Shown here in pieces: positions 26,860 through 36,319 of a stretch of 64,000 nt of DNA. Positions within the stretch are counted from its first letter, which is position 1, and the number at the start of each line of letters is the position of its first letter. Both the position numbers and the translations under genes were made by a program. Origin of the DNA: Azospirillum sp. TSO22-1. GTDB taxonomy: Bacteria; Pseudomonadota; Alphaproteobacteria; Azospirillales; Azospirillaceae. The stretch is from contig NZ_LGQZ01000014.1 of the NCBI RefSeq assembly GCF_003116015.1, positions 152,261-216,260 on the forward strand, in the 5' to 3' direction. The notes under the pieces were generated by a model. The model saw only the letters and a list, made by a program, of their open reading frames with translations, was not told the origin of the DNA and did no database searches.

Positions 26860-27003
26860 TGTCGGGGGAACGGGTAAATCCACCGTATACTAGAGGCGCG
26901 ATCGCAAGAAAAATACCTACATTCTTCGCAATGCGGCGCTCCCCTTCCCTTCGCAGGTGCGGTACGATTGTGAGCCCCATCCCGGATCGCACGAGGAGCC
27001 GAC

Positions 27004-27912
27004 GTGCCCATGACCGACACCCTCGGCCCGGTCGTGCTCCGGCACGGCCTGATGGAATGCGTTGCGGCGCCGCACATCGGTGGGGCGATCGCCCGGCTGA
27101 CGCTGTGGGGCGACGACGGCCCGCTGCACCTGCTGCGTCCGACGCCGGGCAGCGCGCTGGATGGCGGTTCGGCGGCCGATCTCGCCTGCTTCCCGCTGGT
27201 TCCCTTCTCCAACCGCATCGCCGGTGGACGTTTCCGCTTTGAGGGGATGGACGTGGCGCTGCCGCTCAACCACCCGCACTGCACGCATCCGCTGCACGGC
27301 CATGGCTGGGAGCATCCCTGGACCGTCGAGGCGCAGGACGACACCACGTTGCGCCTGGGATACCGCCACACCGCCGATACCTGGCCCTGGGCATACCGCG
27401 CCGCGCAGACCATCACGGTGCGTCCCGACGGCCTGGAGGTGCGGCTGGAGATCGAGAACGAAAGCGGCCGCCCGATGCCCGCCGGCCTCGGCCTGCACCC
27501 CTACCTGCCGAAGCCGCCGGGCACCCGGCTGACGGCCGCCGTCGGCTCGGTGTGGCTGGGCGACGCCACGTTGCTGCCGCGCGAACGCGCACCGGTGCCG
27601 GACCGCTGGGGCTTCCCGGACGGGCGGATCATGGACGAGGTGGTGGTGGACAACGGCTTCCCCGGCTGGGACGGCCGCGCCGCCGTGGACTGGCCGCACC
27701 TCGGACGCCGCTTGGTGATCGAGGCGGACCCGCTGTTCGGCCACCTCGTGGTTTACGCGCCGCGGGGCGAGGGCTACCTGTGCGTGGAGCCGGTCAGTCA
27801 CATGATCGACGCCGTCAACCATTCCGAGGAGGCCGACGCCGGTCTGCGCACCCTGCCGCCGGACGCCAGCCTGTCGGGCACGGTGCGGTTGCGGCTGGAG
27901 GCGCTGGCTTAG
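27004..27912 (+). CDS. Aldose 1-epimerase family protein
   Basis: This 302 aa galactose-mutarotase-like protein catalyses interconversion of alpha and beta sugar anomers. Family marks are FPLVPFSNRIAGGRF (R-I), the catalytic-type histidine segment THPLHGHGWEHPW, and the second histidine in AGLGLHPYLPKPPG. The C-terminal glutamate region is YLCVEPVSHMIDA. The sugar is not deducible. The start is GTG 27004, with AGGAG five bases upstream; ATG 27010 is the alternative. It is divergent from the kinase gene and converges with the LprI-family gene, overlapping it by four bases. Confidence 0.88.
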   Translation: MPMTDTLGPVVLRHGLMECVAAPHIGGAIARLTLWGDDGPLHLLRPTPGSALDGGSAADLACFPLVPFSNRIAGGRFRFEGMDVALPLNHPHCTHPLHGHGWEHPWTVEAQDDTTLRLGYRHTADTWPWAYRAAQTITVRPDGLEVRLEIENESGRPMPAGLGLHPYLPKPPGTRLTAAVGSVWLGDATLLPRERAPVPDRWGFPDGRIMDEVVVDNGFPGWDGRAAVDWPHLGRRLVIEADPLFGHLVVYAPRGEGYLCVEPVSHMIDAVNHSEEADAGLRTLPPDASLSGTVRLRLEALA

Positions 27913-28700
27913 CGGCAGCGCACGAACGTCGCGCCGAAGGCGAAGGGCTGCTCCAGGCGCAATGCGACGCGGTCCAGGCGCGCGCTCTCGCCCGGCTCCA
28001 GGCGCAACGTGCCGCGTGGCGCGGCCCCTTCCCCGGAGAAGCTCACCCCATCGGACGGATCGTTGCCCGCGAAGGCGACGCGGCCGTCCACCGGAAGCGT
28101 CTCGATGCGCGGGTCGCGCAGCGCGAACTGGCCGTCCTTGCCGATCTCAAGATAGGCGGTGCGGCAGTCGTCTATGGGGCGCCGGGTTGCCGGATCGGCC
28201 TTCGCCCAGCGACCGTTCAGCGCCGCCAGCTGCACCGCCCGGCGCGGCGGCGCGGCGCCGGCGCGCTGCGGCGGCAGCTTGATCGGCTCGGCCTCGGTGA
28301 TGGTCAACGGCAGCGCCCGCACGCCGTCGCGCTCGCCCTTCAGATCGGCCTGGAGCTGCACGACGCGCTGCTCCGCCACCCGGGTCAGGCACTCCACGCG
28401 ATCCTGGGCCCTGGGCGGCGCCTTGAGGTCGGCCGCCGTGACCGGGCAGGCCTCGTCACGGCGACGCATCCAGTCGCGCTGGGCGACGACCAGCTTCTCG
28501 CGGCGCTCGCCGTTCAGCGCCGCGTCCAGTTCCTTCACCGCACCGTCGAGCCGTTCTTCCGCCGCGACCAGCGCCTCGTCCTTGCAGATCAACTGGTCGA
28601 CGGGGCGCTTCGCCTGCGCGCAGTCGGGGCCGACCGCCTGCGCCGCACCGGCGGCCAGGATCCCAAAGGACAGGGCGAAGGACAGGGCAAGGAGGCGCAT
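27909..28700 (-). CDS. LprI/DUF1311-family secreted protein
   Basis: This 263 aa protein has a signal peptide (LLALSFALSFGILAAGAAQA). A DUF1311 module follows: DCAQAKRPVDQLICKDEAL, then WMRRRDEACPV and CLTRVAEQRV, giving the four-cysteine pattern of this domain. LprI of mycobacteria inhibits lysozyme, hence the family name; most bacterial members are uncharacterised. The C-terminal 130 residues form a separate beta-rich domain with a cysteine pair and no family I recognise. It lies 20 bases downstream of the next gene and is probably cotranscribed with it. Confidence 0.8.
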   Translation of the reverse strand: MRLLALSFALSFGILAAGAAQAVGPDCAQAKRPVDQLICKDEALVAAEERLDGAVKELDAALNGERREKLVVAQRDWMRRRDEACPVTAADLKAPPRAQDRVECLTRVAEQRVVQLQADLKGERDGVRALPLTITEAEPIKLPPQRAGAAPPRRAVQLAALNGRWAKADPATRRPIDDCRTAYLEIGKDGQFALRDPRIETLPVDGRVAFAGNDPSDGVSFSGEGAAPRGTLRLEPGESARLDRVALRLEQPFAFGATFVRCR

Positions 28701-28720
28701 GGAAGCACTCGGGCTGAAAC

Positions 28721-29644
28721 TCAGGACGGGAAGGCTTCCAGCACGCTCTTCACCTGCCGCTGGAAATCCGGATCCGACCGGTAGCGCATGAGGACCGTCT
28801 TGTCACGCTGGACGTAGAACATCATCTCGTCGCGCGACGGCAGCGAGCGCGGGTTCGGCTTCTCCAGGAGCTGCCCGCTCCAGTCGATGCGCGCCATGAA
28901 ATAGCAGGCGCGCGAGAAGAACATGAACAATTTGTTGTCCGGCTGCAGTTTTTCCCGGCGCAGCAGCGCGTAATAATAGTACTGCCGCCCATGAAAGTAG
29001 ACCGCGTAGATATTCTGCAACGCCGCGAAGCGCTCGTCGGGACTGCTGACCTTCTTGATCTGGCGTTCCAGCTTGAAGCCGGCGTGGAAGTACTCTTTGG
29101 CCTCGTGCTCGAACGAGAAGGCGACGCCGCCCTTCATGGCGCTCATCTGCTCGCCGTACTTCTTGAGGATGCGGCTCGCCAGGATCTCCAGGAAGCGGCG
29201 TTCCGCGCCCAGTTCCTGCGGCAATTGCGGAATCATGTCGAAGACGTGCCGCAGGTGGTACGGGTGGCGCACGATGATGACCGGCACCGCCCTGCCGCCG
29301 CGCCCCTGCGGCCCGCGCCGCTCCGCCAGCGTCACCGCTGGAGAGACGGAGGCCAGAACCGAGGCGATGGTGTCCTGCAGCTTCCAGCGCAGCCGCGTCG
29401 TCTGCGACCCGTTGCCCAGGTTCAGCCCGGACAGGAAGCGCGACATCCGGCTCCGCCAGGTTTCCTTCGGGCGCCTGTGGATGGGCAGGTTCTGCACCAC
29501 CAGCGGGTTGCCCAGCACGTCGTCGGCCGGGGGCAACGGGTTGAAGTTGAAGTACTTGCCGGTGACCACACCGCGCCCAGCCCCCGACTCGGCTGATGCC
29601 GAGCGAGCCTTGGAACCAGACGTCGCGGCGGTCAATGACACCAT
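28721..29644 (-). CDS. Hypothetical protein
   Basis: This is a protein of about 307 aa that I do not recognise. The first 60 residues are low-complexity and basic. The remainder is rich in aromatic and basic residues, with segments such as VIIVRHPYHLRHVFDMIPQL, YAVYFHGRQYYYYALLRRE and FFSRACYFMARIDWSG. There is no signal peptide or clear membrane helix. The start is placed at ATG 29644; an ATG at 29707 would add 21 residues. Codon use is typical of the window. It heads a likely two-gene unit with the LprI-family gene. The 372 bases upstream (29645-30016) are AT-richer than average and hold no gene, presumably promoters for both directions. Confidence 0.6.
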   Translation of the reverse strand: MVSLTAATSGSKARSASAESGAGRGVVTGKYFNFNPLPPADDVLGNPLVVQNLPIHRRPKETWRSRMSRFLSGLNLGNGSQTTRLRWKLQDTIASVLASVSPAVTLAERRGPQGRGGRAVPVIIVRHPYHLRHVFDMIPQLPQELGAERRFLEILASRILKKYGEQMSAMKGGVAFSFEHEAKEYFHAGFKLERQIKKVSSPDERFAALQNIYAVYFHGRQYYYYALLRREKLQPDNKLFMFFSRACYFMARIDWSGQLLEKPNPRSLPSRDEMMFYVQRDKTVLMRYRSDPDFQRQVKSVLEAFPS

Positions 29645-30016
29645 GGACCGGCGATTCCCCGTGTGCCCATCATTCGTTAAATGGAGGTGGCGCGTGGGCC
29701 TTGGCAAGCCTCGCTGCCATCGCGCTTATCGTTAACTTTAAGAATGGTTCATTGATAGAAAAAACAGTACCGCCGGTGCAGCGATTCCCGAAGCGTTGCC
29801 GTCGCGCCACGCGGCTGAGTCGTCCCTGTCTTGCCAACCCTCCCCGTCCCAGGTTGTTCCGGGCATAGAAACTGAGTGATAACGAATATCGCGGTATGCG
29901 TTTACTTATCGCTCCACGCAACAACTCATAATCCATTACGGCCGCCCCAGGTCGTGTCGTACCGTGCCGCCCCCCGTATGCACGATAACAGACAAGCCGC
30001 TTTGGGAGAGATCGAC

Positions 30017-32070
30017 GTGACCAACCGCCTGTTCGCCACGCTGGCCGCCGGCACGCTGCTGCTGGCCGGCTGCGCCGAGCCGCCGCCCGAACCGCCCCGC
30101 CCAGTTCCCGTCAACCCGCCGCAGCAGGTCGGCAGCCTCTGGTACCTGGACCAGAACTGGAACCCGGACGTCCGCGAGTGGTACTACAACACCACGCAGG
30201 GCTCGCAGATCATGCCCTACGACTGGTTCATGGCGCTGGTCGACCCGGCCACCGGCAAGCCGCTCGCCGACAGCCTGGTGCCGCGCTTCGGCTACCTCGC
30301 GGACGCGCCGAACAGGTTCAATCCCGACAAGCTGGCGGTGGGCTTCGTCAAGGACACCGATCCCGACACCGGCGCCACCTGGATCGGCATGACCTGCGCG
30401 GCGTGCCACACCGGTGACCTGAAGGTCGGCGCCAACATTTTGCGCATCGACGGCGCGCCGACCACCGGCGACCTGCTCGCCCTCATCACCGCGTTGCGCG
30501 ACGCGGTGGAGGCCACCCGCAAGGACGACGCGGCGTTCGGCGCCTTCGCCGCCAAGGTGCTGAAGAGCCAAACCAAGGCCCAGAAGGACAAGCTGCGCGC
30601 CGACTTCGGCAAATTCTCGAAGGAGTTCGCGACCTTCGTGAAGGAAAGCACGCCGACCGTCGCCACCTGGGGCCCGGGCCGCACCGACGCCTTCCAGATG
30701 ATCTTCAACCGGATCTCGGTCATAGACATGGGGATCCCGACGAACAACGTATCGCCGAACGCACCTGTCAGCTACCCGTTCCTGTGGGACGCGCCCCTGC
30801 AGCCGGTCGTGCAGTACGACGGCGCGGTGCCCAACAAGAATCGCGTCGACGCCCTGGTCCGCAACGCCGGCGAGGTGTTGGGCGTGTTCGGCAAGGCGAT
30901 GCTGAAGAAGCCGACTCCCCTGCACTACTATTATGATTCGACGGTGCGCGGTAAGCAACTGGTGGAGATGGAGGAGCAACTCCGCACGCTCCGGTCCCCG
31001 GTGTGGCCCGACCAGATCACCGGACGCATCGACCCGGTCAAGAAGGACGCCGGCGCGGCGCTCTACAAGGAGAACTGCGAGGGTTGCCACGCCGTCGTGC
31101 CGCGCGGCGAGACCGTCACCTCCGAGATCCCGGTGACCATGCAGCCGTTGTTCACCTAGAAGGCGCCGCTGCAGACCGTGTTGCCGGTGCTGTGCACCCA
31201 GGGGCCGCAGGCCGCGGTGGACAAGGGCATGCTCAGCTACACCAGCCTGCGCACCGACCCGGTGATGGCGGTGATGGCGGTGTGCCGGCGCGTCAACACC
31301 ACGCCGATCGCCGGCGTCACCATGCCGCCGCTGATCGGCAAGCCGCTGGGCAACCCGGATTCGGGCGTCGCGGTGCTCGGCAACGTGGTGATCGGCAGCC
31401 TGATCGGCGACATCGTCAAGGACCCGTCGCTGCTCGCCGCCCTGTTGGAGGACGACCAGCACGAGCTGCGGACTCCGTCGTCGGCCGCCGCGTCGGCCCC
31501 GGCCGCCAGCCCGGCCGCCCGCGCCACCGCCGCCCCGGTGAGCGCCGCCAAGCCGGTCGGTTCGGTGGTGCCGCTGAAGGACACCCGTCCCTTTACCCAA
31601 CCCAAGGCCGGCGAGCCGGAGAGCGAGCAGGCCAAGGTCATCGCCCAGAAGCTGGCCCGCACCTTCACGCCGGCCCGTGCCCCGACAGCCGCGGTGCACG
31701 CCGCCAAGCCGAAGGCCTCCGCCCCGGCGGTCGCCGCCGCACCGGCCAACCCCGACGCGGCGATCGAGAGCCTGTTCGCCTACAAGGCCCGTCCGCTCGA
31801 CGGCGTCTGGGCTACGGCACCTACCTGCACAACGGTTCGGTGCCGACGCTCTACGACCTGCTGCTGCCGGCCAAGGACCGCGCGACGAAGTTCGGCATGG
31901 GCTCGCAGACGCTGGACACCGTGAAGGTCGGCGTCGACGTCAAGGCGACCGACGCGCCCTGGCCGTTCGACGCCACCATCCGCGGCAACCTGAACAGCGG
32001 CCACGAATACGGCGCCAAGCTCGGCGACGAGCAGCGCTGGCAGCTGATCGAGTACCTGAAGCCCCTGTAG
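30017..32070 (+). pseudogene. RoxA-like dihaem cytochrome c lipoprotein, disrupted by a stop codon and a frameshift
   Basis: The frame starts at GTG 30017 after GGGAGAG and encodes a lipobox (LLLAGCAEPPPE). It has two haem motifs, CAACH (in MTCAACHTGDL) and CEGCH (in ENCEGCHAVVP), and the typical C-terminal YLHNGSVPTLYDLLLP. That is the plan of the RoxA-like di-haem cytochrome/peroxidase family. It is broken twice. An in-frame TAG at 31157-31159 interrupts a continuing conserved frame, and near 31815 one C appears lost from a CCC run. The chain therefore shifts from W-A-T-A-P-T-C to the other frame, which resumes at Y-L-H-N-G. Repairing both gives one protein of about 684 aa. Sequencing error could explain one lesion, less easily both. 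Confidence 0.8.
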
Positions 32071-32076
32071 GCGGAC

Positions 32077-32110
32077 CGCCCCCTCCCGCCCGCTGCGGCG
32101 CGGAGGGGGC
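32077..32110 (+). terminator. GC-rich hairpin after the cytochrome pseudogene
   Basis: GCCCCCTCCCGC is followed by a short loop and GCGGAGGGGGC, a near-perfect inverted repeat with one bulge. It may end transcription of the cytochrome locus. Its 3' arm also contains the GGAGGG that would act as ribosome binding site for the TTG at 32117, so it could affect translation of the next gene. Confidence 0.4.
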
Positions 32111-32116
32111 ACCCCC

Positions 32117-34693
32117 TTGCCAGGGCGGCGGCGGGCGTCCACACTCCCGCTGCGACACAGCCCAGCGGACCGCTTCTTGGCCGACACCTCGATTTCCTCC
32201 GTCGCGCAGGGCTCGCTGTTCGGCGAGGCCGACGCCCTCGGCTACACCACACCCGTCGTGTACGACGAGATGGTGGACGGCCGCGGCCGTTTGCGCCCGC
32301 ACTGGCAGACCTTCATGGGCTCGCTGGGCGGCCTCGACCCCGGCCGCATGGCCGAACGGTGGGAGGAGGCGCGCCGGCTGCTGCACCAGAACGGCGTCAC
32401 CTTCAACATCTACGGCGACCCGCAGGGCATGGAGCGGCCCTGGCCGCTCGACATGCTGCCGCTGGTCATCCCGCCCGAGGAATGGCAGACCATCGCCGCC
32501 GGGCTGGCGCAGCGTGCCCGGCTGCTGAACGCCGTGCTGGCGGACGTCTACGGGCCGCAGACGCTGGTGCGCGACGGCGCGCTGCCGCCGGCCCTGGTCT
32601 TCGCCGATCCCGGCTTCCGCCGCGCCGTGCACGGCGTGCCGGTGCCGGGCGGAACCCACCTGCACTTCTATGCCGCCGACCTCGCCCGCGCCGCCGACGG
32701 GCGCTGGTGGGTGATGTCCGATCGCACCCAGGCGCCGAGCGGCAGCGGCTACGCGCTGGAGAACCGCGCGGTGCTGACCCGCGTGCTGCCCGACAGCTTC
32801 CGCGTCTGCCGGGTCGAGCGGCTGGCGCCGTTCTTCGCCGACTTCCGCGAGACGCTGGCCTCGCTCGCCCCGCGCGGCGGGACGGGGCGCATCGTGCTGC
32901 TCACCCCAGGGCCCTACAACGAGACCTATTTCGAACACGTCTACCTCGCCCGCCACCTCGGCATCACGCTGGTGGAGGGTGCCGACCTGACGGTGCGCGA
33001 CCGCCGCGTCTGGCTGAAGACGCTGTCGGGGTTGGAGCCGGTGGACGTCATCCTGCGCCGCCTCGACGACGACTTCGCCGACCCGCTGGCGCTGCGCGTC
33101 GACAGTTCGCTCGGTGTCGCCGGCCTCGCCGAGGCGGTGCGCGCCGGGACCGTGGCGGTCGCCAACGCGCTGGGCAGCGGCCTGCTCGAATCCCTGTCGT
33201 TCCGCCCCTTCCTCGACGGCCTGAACGAGCGGCTGTTCGGCGAGGAGCTGATCCTGCCGCACGTCGCCACCTGGTGGTGCGGCCAGGAGGCCGAGTGCGC
33301 CCACGTGCTGGAGCATCTGGACGAGCTGGTCATCGCCCCCGCCTTCCGCTCCTTGCCCTTCGATCCGGTGCACGGCCATACGCTGTCGGTGGCGCAGCGC
33401 GACGACCTGGCCGCCCGGATCCGGCGCAGTCCGTGGGCCTTCGTGGCCCACCAGCCGCCCGGGCTATCGACGGCCCCGGTGTGGGAGGGCGACCACCTCC
33501 AGCCGCGGCCGCTGGTGCTGCGCGTCTTCCTGTGCGCCACGCCGGACGGCGGCTACACCGCCATGCCCGGCGGCCTGACCCGCGTCTGCGCCGAGCCGGG
33601 ACGGTTGATCGTCTCCATGCAGCACGGCGGCGGCAGCAAGGACACCTGGGTCCTCTCGTCGAGCCGCCGCGTCGAGCCGATGGCGCACCGCGCGGTGCCG
33701 GACGCCCGGCCACTGCGGGCGGCCACCGGCGACCTGCCCAGCCGCGTCGCCGACGGCCTGTTCTGGCTCGGCCGCTACGCCGAGCGGGCGGAGGGCTGCG
33801 TGCGCCTGCTGCGCGGCGCCTATGGCCGGGTGACCGACGGCAACCAGCCGGGCGCGCCCGAGGAGCTGAGGGTGCTGCTGCACATGATGGCTCCGCTCGG
33901 CGTCATCCCCTGGGAGCTGACGCGCATGGCCACCAGCCGCGGGCTGGACAGCGCGCTGCGCGCCGCCGTCTTCGACGAAAGCCACCCCAACAGCCTGCGC
34001 GCCAACGTGCTGCGCCTGCACCGCGCCGGCTACAGCGTGCGCGACCGCCTGTCGCTCGACCTCTGGCGCGTCATCTCGCAGCTCGACCGGCAGAGCCAGA
34101 CGCCGGCCCGGCGCATTGACGCGGCGGCGCTGCTGCTGCGCCTGGACGACCTGATGACTTCGCTGGCCGCGCTGGCCGGGCTGGAGCAGGAAAGCATGAT
34201 GCGCGGCCACGGCTGGCGCTTCCTCGACATGGGCCGCCGCATGGAGCGCGCCGTGCACATGGTGTCGCTGGTGCGCTGCACCCGCCTCGCCTCGCCCGAG
34301 CCGCCGGACGCCGACACCGAGGCGGCGTCGCTCGAGGTGCTGCTGGAACTGGGTGAGAGCTTCATGGCCTACCGGGAGCGGACGCTGGCCGGCGTGGACC
34401 GCGGACCGGTGCTCGACCTGCTTCTGCCCAGCGAGGAGAACCCGCGGGCGCTGGCCTTCCAGCTGGCCGCGCTGGAGCGGCATGTGGCCGCCCTGCCGCG
34501 CGGTTCCGGCGAGGCGAGCGCCGCCGCCATCCGCCTGGTCGCCGCGGCACGGACCGCGCTGCGCGGGTCGGAGGCGCTGCACCATCCCGAGGCGCTGCGC
34601 ACCGCGCTGGACGCGCTGGGGCAGACGCTGCCCGACCTCTCCAACCTGCTGGCACACGCCTATTTCAGCCATGCCTTCGCCCGACCCGCGTGA
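32117..34693 (+). CDS. Circularly permuted ATP-grasp type 2 / alpha-E domain fusion protein
   Basis: This 858 aa protein joins two domains often encoded separately. Residues about 50-520 are a circularly permuted ATP-grasp, recognised by YDEMVDGRGRLRPHW, FNIYGDPQGMERPWPLDMLP, PGPYNETYFEHVYLAR and GSGLLESLSFRPFLDGL. From about residue 535 comes the alpha-E domain (VADGLFWLGRYAERAEGCVR, then RRMERAVHMVSLVR). Such proteins with a transglutaminase partner were proposed to form peptide-like bonds and process them; the product is unknown. The start is uncertain. TTG 32117 has GGAGGG nine bases upstream; TTG 32177 (L-A-D-T-S) is the other candidate. Its stop is 11 bases before the transglutaminase start. 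Confidence 0.85.
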   Translation: MPGRRRASTLPLRHSPADRFLADTSISSVAQGSLFGEADALGYTTPVVYDEMVDGRGRLRPHWQTFMGSLGGLDPGRMAERWEEARRLLHQNGVTFNIYGDPQGMERPWPLDMLPLVIPPEEWQTIAAGLAQRARLLNAVLADVYGPQTLVRDGALPPALVFADPGFRRAVHGVPVPGGTHLHFYAADLARAADGRWWVMSDRTQAPSGSGYALENRAVLTRVLPDSFRVCRVERLAPFFADFRETLASLAPRGGTGRIVLLTPGPYNETYFEHVYLARHLGITLVEGADLTVRDRRVWLKTLSGLEPVDVILRRLDDDFADPLALRVDSSLGVAGLAEAVRAGTVAVANALGSGLLESLSFRPFLDGLNERLFGEELILPHVATWWCGQEAECAHVLEHLDELVIAPAFRSLPFDPVHGHTLSVAQRDDLAARIRRSPWAFVAHQPPGLSTAPVWEGDHLQPRPLVLRVFLCATPDGGYTAMPGGLTRVCAEPGRLIVSMQHGGGSKDTWVLSSSRRVEPMAHRAVPDARPLRAATGDLPSRVADGLFWLGRYAERAEGCVRLLRGAYGRVTDGNQPGAPEELRVLLHMMAPLGVIPWELTRMATSRGLDSALRAAVFDESHPNSLRANVLRLHRAGYSVRDRLSLDLWRVISQLDRQSQTPARRIDAAALLLRLDDLMTSLAALAGLEQESMMRGHGWRFLDMGRRMERAVHMVSLVRCTRLASPEPPDADTEAASLEVLLELGESFMAYRERTLAGVDRGPVLDLLLPSEENPRALAFQLAALERHVAALPRGSGEASAAAIRLVAAARTALRGSEALHHPEALRTALDALGQTLPDLSNLLAHAYFSHAFARPA

Positions 34694-34703
34694 GCCCGCC
34701 CCG

Positions 34704-35567
34704 ATGCGCTACCGCTGCCGCCACGTGACCCGGTACGATTACGGCGACGACGTGCCGGTGTCGCACCACCTCGTCCACCTGCGCCCCCGGCCGCACCCGC
34801 GCCAGCGCGTGCAGAGCTTCGCGTTGCGCGTCACGCCATCAACGGCGCTGACCGCCGACCACGATGACCATTTCGGCAACCCCGTCAGCTACGTCGCCGT
34901 GCAGGAGCCGCACCGCCGCCTGACCATCGTCGCGGAAAGCGAGGTGGAGGTGTCCGCCTCCCCGATCCTCGACCTGGAAGAGACGCCGGCGTGGGAGGAT
35001 CTGGTCGGTGCGCCGGGCGACGCGGCGACGGTGGCGCAGTTCGCCTTCAACAGCACGCTGGTGACGGCGACGCCGAACCTTGCCGACTTCGCGCGGTCGT
35101 CCTTCGGCGAGGGCCGGCCGGTGGCGGTGGCGGCGCTCGACCTGATGCGGCGCATCCACCGCGACTTCACCTTCGATCCGACCGCCACCACGGTGACGAC
35201 GCCGTTGGCCGAGGTGCTGCAGAAGCGCCGGGGCGTGTGCCAGGACTTCGCCCACCTGCTGGTCGGCGGGCTGCGCTCCATGGGGTTGGCGGCGCGCTAC
35301 GTCAGCGGCTACCTGCGCACGCTGCCGCCACCGGGCCAGCCGCGGCTGGTCGGCGCCGACGTCAGCCACGCCTGGGTGTCGGTGTGGTGCGGTGGGGAAA
35401 CCTGGCTGGACCTGTGCCCGACCAACGGGCAGATCGCGGACCGCGACTACATCACGGTCGCCTGGGGCCGCGACTACGACGATGTCAGCCCGGTGCGGGG
35501 GATCATTGTCGGCGGCGCCGGACACGGGCTGACGGTCAGCGTCGACGTCGAGCCCATCGAGGATTAG
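34704..35567 (+). CDS. Transglutaminase-like protease family protein
   Basis: This 287 aa protein has the N-terminal beta domain (YRCRHVTRYDYGDDVPVSHH) of bacterial transglutaminase-like proteins. The papain-like core follows: catalytic Cys in KRRGVCQDFAHLLVGGLRSM, His in GADVSHAWVSVWC, and Asp in ETWLDLCPTN. The triad is complete. The family usually acts as a cysteine peptidase rather than a cross-linker. It follows the ATP-grasp/alpha-E gene by ten bases, a conserved pairing in many bacteria, and both probably act on the same peptide or peptide-like product. Confidence 0.9.
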   Translation: MRYRCRHVTRYDYGDDVPVSHHLVHLRPRPHPRQRVQSFALRVTPSTALTADHDDHFGNPVSYVAVQEPHRRLTIVAESEVEVSASPILDLEETPAWEDLVGAPGDAATVAQFAFNSTLVTATPNLADFARSSFGEGRPVAVAALDLMRRIHRDFTFDPTATTVTTPLAEVLQKRRGVCQDFAHLLVGGLRSMGLAARYVSGYLRTLPPPGQPRLVGADVSHAWVSVWCGGETWLDLCPTNGQIADRDYITVAWGRDYDDVSPVRGIIVGGAGHGLTVSVDVEPIED

Positions 35568-35587
35568 GGGGCGCCGGAGCGCCCCCT
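35566..35587. terminator. Bidirectional terminator between the transglutaminase gene and hupE
   Basis: A perfect 9-bp stem (AGGGGGCGC / GCGCCCCCT) with a CGGA tetraloop begins inside the transglutaminase stop codon and ends just before the hupE stop. It serves two convergent genes; no long T-run. Confidence 0.6.
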
Positions 35588-35594
35588 CCCCGGA

Positions 35595-36176
35595 TCAGAC
35601 CGCCATCAGGGCGACGCCGCTGGCCGCCACGGCGGCGCCGGCGACGCGGACGGCCATGCCGTGGATCGCGCGGAAGCCGGCGATGCCCAGCAGGTGCAGC
35701 AGGCCGGTGGCGGCGACGAAGCCGACGGCGTACAGGGCCGGGGCGGCGGCCTCCGGCGCCTCGGCGCCGTGAGCGTGGCCGTGGAACACCGCGAAGGTGC
35801 CGACGATGGCGGCGCCCAGCCACACCGACGGACGCACCGCCAGCGCGACCAGCGAGCCCAGAACCACCAGCGAGGCGGCGATGCCCAGTTCCACCGACGG
35901 CAGCGCGACGCCGTTCAGGCCCAGCAGGCCGCCGGCCAGCATCATGCCCATGAAGCTCAGCGGCACCGCCCACAGGGCGCGGCCGCCGCGCTGCGCGGCC
36001 CACAGGCCGACGGTGACCATCGCCAGCAGGTGGTCGAGGCCGCCGAACGGGTGGGTGAAGCCGTGGACGAACCCGGCGTCGTGCGCGCCGCCGGTGTGGG
36101 CCTGCGCCGCGCCGGCCAGACCGATGATGCCGGCGGCTAGGACCGCCCCCAGGGTACGCTGTGTCGTGGTGTGCAT
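35595..36176 (-). CDS. hupE: HupE/UreJ-family nickel permease
   Basis: This 193 aa membrane protein has a signal sequence (GAVLAAGIIGLAGAAQAHTG) and about six hydrophobic segments. The nickel-binding family signature follows the mature N terminus as a His-rich run, HTGGAHDAGFVHGFTHPFGG, then L-D-H-L-L-A-M. HupE/UreJ proteins import Ni2+ for hydrogenase or urease. The start is ATG 36176. It is divergent from nikR, and a NikR-type palindrome lies 35 bases upstream of its start, so nickel-dependent repression is likely. Confidence 0.9.
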   Translation of the reverse strand: MHTTTQRTLGAVLAAGIIGLAGAAQAHTGGAHDAGFVHGFTHPFGGLDHLLAMVTVGLWAAQRGGRALWAVPLSFMGMMLAGGLLGLNGVALPSVELGIAASLVVLGSLVALAVRPSVWLGAAIVGTFAVFHGHAHGAEAPEAAAPALYAVGFVAATGLLHLLGIAGFRAIHGMAVRVAGAAVAASGVALMAV

Positions 36177-36210
36177 CGTTGCGCCTCTCGCTGCGCCCGT
36201 TGGCGGGCTT

Positions 36211-36237
36211 GTATGAAGTCCCGCAAATTTTTCATAC
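36211..36237. promoter_or_regulatory. NikR-type operator between hupE and nikR
   Basis: GTATGAA at 36211-36217 and TTCATAC at 36231-36237 form a perfect 7-bp inverted repeat with a 13-base spacer. In the hexamer notation used for E. coli NikR (GTATGA-N16-TCATAC) this is GTATGA-N15-TCATAC, so one base shorter. It sits 35 bases before hupE and about 80 before nikR, in an AT-rich spot likely to be the hupE promoter. Confidence 0.75.
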
Positions 36238-36319
36238 GTGAGCTGGGCGGTCAACAGCGGATGCGCCGGGCGGGTTGCCGTGCTAACCACGTGGCCGAAG
36301 AGATCCGGGAAGGAAGCCC

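Noticed and set aside
31157..31159. Amber codon in the cytochrome gene read as pyrrolysine or as programmed read-through
   Set aside because: A second, independent frameshift near 31815 breaks the same gene and there is no sign of pyrrolysine machinery in the window, so decay or sequencing error is simpler.
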